Shown: positions 57,590 through 64,000 of the stretch, piece by piece
Numbering within the stretch: position 1 is the first letter of the stretch
Layout: every line of letters starts with the position of its first letter
DNA from: Bos javanicus
Lineage: Eukaryota; Chordata; Mammalia; Artiodactyla; Bovidae
Direction of reading: 5' to 3'
DNA: 64,000 nt
Assembly: GCF_032452875.1 (NCBI RefSeq)
Contig: NC_083897.1
Coordinates: 13,002,854-13,066,853, forward strand
The notes under the pieces: model-generated
The model's database searches: none
Told to the model about the DNA's origin: nothing
The model's input: the letters and a program-made list of their open reading frames with translations, nothing else
Position numbers and translations under genes: made by a program

Positions 57590-57776
57590 CTCCGGGATCA
57601 TCTTCCAGACCTGCTTCTTACTAGCTTTGTGACCTTGGGCAAGCTCTTAGCATGCCTAAACCTCTGTTTCCTCAGCTAAAGTGGGAAGACTAACACTTCC
57701 AAGTTTCATAAGGTTGTTTTGAGGATTAAACAGAGTAATTCTCGCAAATGTTGTAGAACCATGTGCTCAACAAATG
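57590..57776 (+). mobile_element. MIR SINE
   Basis: 'tagctttgtgaccttgggca', 'ctctgtttcctcagctaaag' and 'gttttgaggattaaacagag', then 'gctcaacaaatgtt'. A BovB insertion truncates it. Confidence 0.9.
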
Positions 57777-57777
57777 T

Positions 57778-59088
57778 TCAGTTCAGTCGCTCAGTCATGT
57801 CCGACTCTTTGCGACCCCATGAATCACAGCACGCCAGGCCTCCCTGTCCATCACCAACTCCTGGAGTTCACTCAAATTCACGTCCATCGAGTCGGTGATG
57901 CCATCCAGCCATCTCATCCTCTGTTGTCCCTGTCCCCTCCTACCCCCAATCCCTCCCAGCATCAGCGTCTTTTCCAATGAGTCAACTCTTCGCATGAGCT
58001 GGCCAAAGTATTGGAGTTTCAGCTTTCGCATCAGTCCTTCCAATGAACAGTCAGGACTGGTCTCCTTTAGGATGGACTGGTTGGATCTCCTTGCAGTCCA
58101 AGGGACTCTCAAGAGTCTTCCCCAACACCACAGTTCAAAAGCATCAATTATTCAGCACTCAGCTTTCTTCACAGTCCAACTCTCACATCCATACATGACC
58201 ACTGGAAAAACCATAGCCTTGACTAGACAGATCTTTGTTGGCAAAGTAATGTCTCTGCTTTTCAATATGCTATCTACGTTGGTCATAACTTTCCTTCCAC
58301 GGAGTAAGCATCTTTTAATTTCATGGCTGCAATCACCATCTGCAGTGATTTTGGAGCCCCCCAAAATAAAGTCTGACACTGTTTCCCCATCTATTTGCCA
58401 TTAAGTGATGGGACCAGAGGCCATGATCTTCATTTTCTGAATGTTGAGCTTTAAGCCAACTTTTTCACTCTCCACTTTCACTTTCATCAAGAGGCTTTTT
58501 AGTTCCTCTTCACTTTCTGCCATAAGGGTGGTGTCATCTGCATATCTGAGGTTATGATATTTCTCCCAGCAATCTTGATTTCAGCTTGTGCTTCCTCCAG
58601 CCCAGCATTTCTCATGATGTACTCTGCATAGAAATTAAATAAGCAGGGTGACAATATATAGCCTTGACATACTCCTTTTCCTATTTAGAACCAGTCTGTT
58701 GTTCCATGTCCAGTTCTAACTGTTGCTTCCTGACCTTCATATAGGTTTCTCAAGAGGCAGGTCAGGTCGTCTGGTATGCCCTTCTTTTTCAGAATTTTCC
58801 ACAGTTTATTGTGATCCACACAGTCAAAGACTTTGGCATAGTCAATAAAGCAGAAATAGATGTTTTTCTGGAACTCTCTTGATTTTTCGATGACCCAGAG
58901 GATGTTGGCAATTTGATCTCTCATTCCTCTGCCTTTTCTAAAACCAGCTTGAACATCTGGAAGTTCACGATTCACATATTGCTGAAGCCTGGCTTGGAGA
59001 ATTTTGAACATTACTTTACTAGCGTGTGAGATGAATGCAATTGTGCAGTAGTGTGAGCATTCTTTGGCATTGACTTTCTTTGGGATTG
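57778..59088 (-). mobile_element. BovB LINE, 5'-truncated (antisense)
   Basis: About 1.3 kb in reverse, from the tail 'cagttcagtcgctcagtcat' to 'ctttctttgggattg' within the RT ORF. It inserted at the 3' end of a MIR. The RT remnant (59011-58685, 58379-58152 and 58112-57795 on the minus strand) is broken by frameshifts and stops. Confidence 0.95.
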
Positions 59089-59611
59089 TTACCTGTTATT
59101 ATAAAACAACATGCCTTCTCTGCTAGAGATATTCCTTGGCAGATAGAGCAGGAAGAGCTATGGCCACAGGGTCTGGGAGCTTCTACTCCTAGTTATAGAG
59201 ACTTGGAAACCACTGTGCTAGCTAAGTGCATCTCATTATTGCCCCCTTCTCACCTTCTTTTCAATCCTCTTCTTGCTGTTTTAGTACCCCCTGCCAAAAA
59301 TGCCTTCTCCCTCCTTTATCTTCACCTACTCAACCCTAGCACAGTTCCATCTCCTAAAATACTGGTGTACTTACAATCAACACTAGGTAATTTAACACTT
59401 AATTGTCCCTTAATCCTTTCATGATGCCTACATTCATCACACCTAAGAATTAAGGCATTAAATGTCACTGTTAAGATGAAAATGTCATCTTGCTCATAGT
59501 AGATACTCAATAAATGTGCAAGCACTCTGGGAAAAGACTCAGAACGTATACAAACATGTCTCCACAGCAGGTCATTATCAGTCATTAGTAAGATACACTG
59601 GGTCTAACAAC
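59089..59611. other. Single-copy DNA with possible L2 remnant
   Basis: Weak L2-like phrases occur at 59230-59350 and 59490-59520 ('agatactcaataaatgtgca'). No gene was seen. Confidence 0.4.
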
Positions 59612-59809
59612 TTGGTGATTCAGACAGCATGGGCTCCAGTGCCAGACAACCTAGATTCAAATAACAGCTACACTGATGGCTAGCTGTGGGGTCTTAGACA
59701 AGTCACTTAACCTCTCTGGGCCTTGATTTATTCATCTGAGTAATGGCTACCATAAGAACAATCAACCTCACAGGGTTGTTGGGTGGATTTCATGAATTGG
59801 TATAAAGCA
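59612..59809 (+). mobile_element. MIR SINE, interrupted by BovB
   Basis: 'gacaagtcacttaacctctc', 'gggccttgatttattcatct' and 'aacctcacagggttgttggg'. The 3' part appears to resume around 60036 after a BovB insertion. Confidence 0.9.
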
Positions 59810-60015
59810 AGAGCTGACTCATTGAAAACGACCCTGATGCTGGGAAAGATTGAAGGCAGGAGGTGAAGGCAATGACAGAGGATGAGATGGTTGGCATCAC
59901 CAACTCAATGGACATGAGCTTGAGCAAACTCTGGCAGATAGTGAAGGACAGGGAAGCCTGGCATGCTTCAGTCTATGGGGTCACAAAGTGTCAGACATGA
60001 CTTAGTGACTGAACA
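59810..60015 (+). mobile_element. BovB LINE 3' terminus
   Basis: From 'gagctgactcattgaaaacg' to 'gacttagtgactgaacagca'. It has several small differences from the 56.6-kb copy. Confidence 0.9.
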
Positions 60016-61074
60016 GCAACAACAATATTAGCAGAATGCCTCTAAGGATTGGATTCCATTGTGTTTGTTGTTAATGCTGTTGTAAATTGCTTTATCAGAG
60101 TAAATGAATAGAACCTCCTAGAAATGAAATACAAAGCCTATTCTGATAGAAAGGACCACTAAAAAAGAGTCAAAGTGTAGGGTCAGGCATGGAAAGACGG
60201 CCAGCCCCAGGGAGGTGCTGTAGGAAGGGGCCCTGGGGGTCTATGACAGGCCACACTAGGAAAGAGGGCTCCTAAGTGTGGAGCGCACAACACAGACTTC
60301 TCCAGCTGCCCATGTTTGTCTTAGGCTGGTTTTCATGGTGACTGGAGTATTCTAGCCTGGCCCAAGTTGTGCTCAAAGAATGAAAAGAACTAACATTGCA
60401 CTTCTGAAAGACTCCCATTTGGTTTATTAAGTAATTAACTTCCTGATGCACAGAGGACAAAGCACTGAGGGGACCTCTGAAGTCAATTAAAGCCCAAATG
60501 GCTGGATTGCTGCAAAGAATGCATTTACAGGGAAAAGCCTCCCCTTTCTGAGGCTACCTCCCACCAACCTACTAATTAGAGTAGGAAGAAAAAAGTGGAT
60601 GGTGAAGAAGCAAAGAAATGCCAACCTGAAAGGGGGGGGGGTGTGGTGTAGAGATCTGGGAGCCAAAAGGAAATGAGGAAAAGCTCAGACTGTCCCTCAG
60701 TGAGTGCTAACAGAAACAAGGCAAGCACAAAGCACCATATCCGGCCTCTGCTGGACTGGGAGCACTAACCCTATACAGAGGCCCAGAGCCAACCTGTAAT
60801 AATCAATAATGTGGGTGATCCACAGTGACTTTGGAATCCCAGCTTGGCCTCCTTCTGAGTCTCAGAAAATTCCCACAATACCCAGATCATTGGTAATCAC
60901 CAGAGAGTCATGCTAATGTGAAGATGAATCAAGCCTAGTACCGAAGATAAAGCCCCCAAAAGAGCAGGTGGGGCTTGTTAATAAGTCAGAACTGTATTCC
61001 CTTTCCATAGAACTCAAAATTGTATTTTAGATACACATTGTCCCTCCCCACCAAGCTGAAAGGTCAAACCGTGG
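60016..61074. other. Repeat-poor DNA with candidate conserved segment
   Basis: The 60370-60560 part is repeat-free and rich in 'gtaattaac' / 'gtcaattaaag' motifs. A G-run lies at 60632-60641. No coding evidence. Confidence 0.35.
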
Positions 61075-61165
61075 AACCATCCCTGACGCATTTCTCTATT
61101 CCCTACTAGCATCTAGCACAATGCCTGTGCAAAATGCTCAGTAGATAAACATTTCAGTTCAACAA
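61075..61165 (+). mobile_element. L2-like 3' fragment
   Basis: 'ctagcacaatgcctgtgcaa' followed by 'tcagtagataaacatttcag' resembles the L2 terminus. Weak. Confidence 0.45.
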
Positions 61166-61494
61166 ACATCTCAAACATGGCGAAGGATGGGAGAGGAACA
61201 GAACTAGGAAAACAGTTTCTGGTCATCTGCAGTATTCCTTCTCTTTGTGGATTTTTCTGCTCAATTACCTTGACTAAAGAGTGTGGGTACAGCAAGAACT
61301 ATTTAGAAAGATGTGGGACAAATTATACAAGAAATACAATGCATCAATATCCATCCAGATTGCCTTATGTTTTACTATGGCCAACAATGGCTTAAATTCC
61401 TAAAAATTGTTGTCCAAAAAAAAAGAAAGACATAAAATTAATTGTTTTTAATCATAAGTTTCAGGTTTAGGTACTATGTAACTTGAGGCAGTGT

Positions 61495-61705
61495 TGTATA
61501 ATAGAAAGAGCACAGACTTTGAAGTGTATGACCCTGAGCAAATTAACCCCTAAACTTCTGTTTCCTACCTGTAAAATGGCAGGTTATTAACAGATCACAC
61601 ACCTCATAAGATGTTGAGATTTAATCCAGTTAACACTTCTAATACACCTAGAAAATGCCTGACAATAGAAAGTGCTTAATAAATTTTAGGAACTATTTGT
61701 ATGAG
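61495..61705 (+). mobile_element. MIR SINE
   Basis: 'gtataatagaaagagcacag', 'cttctgtttcctacctgtaa' and 'gcctgacaatagaaagtgct' then 'taataaattttag' fit a MIR, with a deletion in the middle. Confidence 0.8.
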
Positions 61706-62206
61706 AATTAAGTGAAGTTAAATGAGATGAAGCATGTAGAACTAGGGTCACAGCTTGTATCTAACTAGGACTCAAACACGTTTGGGTACATCTGGTACAA
61801 TCTGTAAACAACCCAAAAGAAAGCTATTTCTGCCTAAGGTGAGGAAGTGCCTGGAGAAGAGTTGCAGTACAGGAAAGAATAAGACACACGGACCTTAATC
61901 AGGAGATAGATCAGGAGGGGGTAAAATAGCTTAGTCATCAGGGATCCTGAGTATAGTGTGATGTCTGCCACCTGGATCTGTTTCCTAGCCCAATCCCACA
62001 TCTTATGTCTGAAGAAGGAAGAATGAAATAAGGACATTAAAGAGTATTACTCAAAGCTGTAAGGGAAGGAAAAGTGTCAAGCTAAGTAACTTTGGAAGTG
62101 AGTGGAGACTAGACTACTAAAAATAATAGGAACTGTACCTAACCAGCACACTCTGAGAAAGTTGTTTCCCACAGGGCTGAAGGTTAATAATTCTGAAGCC
62201 ACTCTA
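61706..62206. other. Single-copy DNA, no gene seen
   Basis: No repeat family or exon was recognised. Confidence 0.4.
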
Positions 62207-62217
62207 CATGTATACTG

Positions 62218-62488
62218 CTGCTGCTGCTAAGTCGCTTCAGTCGTGTCTGACTCTGTGCGACCCCATAGACGGTAGCCCACAGGCTCCCCATCCCTGGGAT
62301 TCTCCAGGCAAGAACACTGGAGTGGGTTGCCATTTCCTTCTCCAATGCATGAAAGTGAAAAGTGAAAGGGAAGTCGCTCAGTCGTGCCCGACTATTAGCA
62401 ACCCCATGGACTGCAGCCCACCAGGGTCCTCCATCCATGGGGTTTTCCAAGCAAGAGTACTGGAGTGGGGTGCCATTGCCTTCTCCAA
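62218..62488 (-). mobile_element. Bov-A2 SINE (dimer) with target-site duplication
   Basis: Same organisation as 55439-55713: (CTG)n, first monomer, 'gtgaaaagtgaaagggaagt' linker, second monomer ending 'attgccttctcca'. Flanks 'acatgtatact' (62207-62217) and 'acatgtgtact' (62489-62499). Confidence 0.95.
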
Positions 62489-62499
62489 CATGTGTACTA

Positions 62500-62780
62500 G
62501 AATTGAACAATTAAGTACATGGATGACAGATGATGAGAGCTAGGTTTCTTGCTGTTGAATAGGAGGTTATGGACAATTAAGGGAAGAGGCTAGAATGATC
62601 CATATGGTAATAGAGTTGAAGACATCAGTTTAAACTCATGTTTAGCTTCATACAGATTATGGTCACATATAGAAGTATTTATAGATATATGTATATCTGT
62701 ACCAAGTCATGTTCGTACACGTATCTCCTTACTCTGTCAGCTAAGAGGGCCTAGAAGTGATGGCACCTCAACAGCAACAA
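62500..62780. other. Single-copy DNA, no gene seen
   Basis: No repeat family or exon was recognised. Confidence 0.35.
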
Positions 62781-63840
62781 ACACACCTAGGGCCCAGATC
62801 TTGGTTTCCAATACCATTCTCCAAGAAAAAGAACCAGGGTTCCTTGGAGAAATGACCGATTCTAGGAATAGGACAAGAAATTAAGGAATTACCAGAAATT
62901 AATAAAGCTTTGGGGGAAAAACCTGACAGATTGAGGACAGTATATCAAAAGGGACAAAAAGATGCAAGAGTCAAATGAAAGTGTTTCCAATGGCCAAAGT
63001 GAGAACCATTTTAGCAAGAAGTTTATAAAGAACAGACTATTCATTTAATCATGGTAGTTATGTTCTATAACATCTCCACAAGCACCAAATTGGTGAATAC
63101 TGAACCACTGCTCCTAGGGTAAATACAGGATTATTTTCCTGCAAGCCTCTGATCACAATGTTCTCTTTAACCAATAATCACATAAGCTTGTTTTATGTGG
63201 GTTTCTGCTTACAGGCAACTTATTTATATATATTGAGTCATTGACATTAAACTCATGGCCTGTAATTCAGAACAAAGCTTATCTAACACATATATGTTCC
63301 CTCCATCACAGCCTTCTTGTACACAGGAACACATTAGGGGGTACTTCAGCACTAAACTTGGAATGCATTTTAAACTTTGAAATTACCAATGAACAAACCC
63401 CCACAAAAATAAGGAAAGTGTGACACTAAATAGACCATGAAAAGGCTACTTGTTTACTTATAAAATAAGAAAGCAGAGCATCACCTTGTTCAACCTCAGC
63501 TGGAAACATGCATGTCAGGCTACTCAAGTTTATTTTCCTGCATGTCTGCAAATGACCATGACTGTGCCACACGTATTGATTTTGGAGTTAAACATAAATT
63601 TTAACAAGTAGGCGAATTCAAAAATACAGAACCCATGAATATTGAGGACTATACTAGGTTATAACCCAAAGTTTAAAATAAATACCCATGAGTCCACACT
63701 AATATTAATATAAATGATTAGATAATCAAATGAGTGAGGAGAGTCAAGTCTCCTGTGGAGAAGATTCCAAATAATTTATGTCGATACTCTACCCTCAAGA
63801 CACTCCCCACTCCTTAAACACTGGCTGTGTATTGTGACTT
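62781..63840 (+). mobile_element. Ancient L1/HAL1-like repeat (second copy, patchy)
   Basis: 62820-63010 parallels 34841-35075. 63680-63830 ('acccatgagtccacactaat', 'agattccaaataatttatgt') resembles an old LINE 3' section that I remember from mammalian genomes. The middle is unassigned. Family naming is tentative. Confidence 0.4.
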
Positions 63841-63963
63841 GGTGGCTCCCTGGTGGCTCAGACAGTAAAGTGTCTGCCTACAATGCAGGAGACCCGGGTT
63901 CAATCCCTGGGTCAGGAAGATCTCCTGGAGAAGGGAATGGCAACCCACTCCAGTATTCTTGCC
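63841..63963 (+). mobile_element. Bov-tA SINE, cut off at a homopolymer cluster
   Basis: A well-conserved head and 'gaatggcaacccactccagt', then the sequence stops at 'attcttgcc' and continues as C11-A6-G5 instead of the usual tail. Confidence 0.92.
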
Positions 63964-64000
63964 CCCCCCCCCAAAAAAGGGGGCTCAAAGAAATATTTTG

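Noticed and set aside
61177..61395. 72-codon plus-strand ORF beginning MAKDGRG
   Set aside because: Short, without homologue known to me and without splice or promoter evidence.
1..64000. CRISPR array, phage, operon or bacterial defence system
   Set aside because: The regularly repeated sequences are dispersed ruminant retroposons. There are no spaced direct repeats, dense coding or ribosome-binding sites.

Overview
The window looks like nuclear DNA from a ruminant (cattle, sheep, goat or a relative). The evidence is the repeats: BovB (RTE-clade) LINEs with their characteristic reverse-transcriptase ORF, Bov-tA and Bov-A2 SINEs built from a tRNA-Glu-like head and a BovB-derived tail, CHR-type tRNA SINEs, and a ruminant-type L1 3' end. 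They sit on an older mammalian layer of MIR, L2, MER5/MER20-type hAT elements, MLT1/MST LTRs and old L1. Nothing is prokaryotic: there is no operon, CRISPR array, rRNA or true tRNA gene.

Layout. 0-12 kb is mostly non-repetitive DNA with scattered SINEs, MER5 and MIR copies, an MLT1 LTR (743-1088) and a BovB tail (2240-2862). 12.4-16.4 kb is dense in SINEs plus an antisense L1 piece and a split MLT1 LTR. 16.7-28.65 kb is a nest of LINEs: one old L1 fragment (16.7-18.6 kb), then a second L1 (18.64-28.65 kb) into which a BovB (+), a BovB (-), a young L1 3' end and two Bov-tA SINEs have jumped. 28.65-50 kb is mainly single-copy DNA with isolated repeats, an L1 3' end at 33.2-34.0 kb and a MER20/MER5 pair at 40.97-41.4 kb. 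51.0-54.3 kb holds the most complete element, a 3.09-kb BovB with a 12-bp target-site duplication that landed in the tail of a Bov-tA SINE. 55-64 kb carries two Bov-A2 SINEs, further BovB pieces, a second mariner-type MITE, MIRs and an old L1-like repeat.

Coding content. Almost every long ORF is the BovB endonuclease/reverse-transcriptase polyprotein in decayed form. The only non-repeat candidate is one cysteine-rich exon-like ORF on the minus strand (45465-45686) directly after a good splice acceptor; I do not recognise the protein. No gene with several exons could be reconstructed, so the window is best read as intergenic or intronic.

The observations most worth following are the cysteine-rich exon candidate; two 76-80-bp mariner-derived hairpins that resemble precursors of the bovine miR-2284/2285 family; two independent template-switch-like inverted micro-insertions in one BovB copy; an inverted pair of BovB copies inside one L1; several perfect palindromes; and some repeat-free AT-rich blocks with clustered homeodomain/POU-like sites. 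I found no convincing new system; the main signal is transposon nesting and its by-products.
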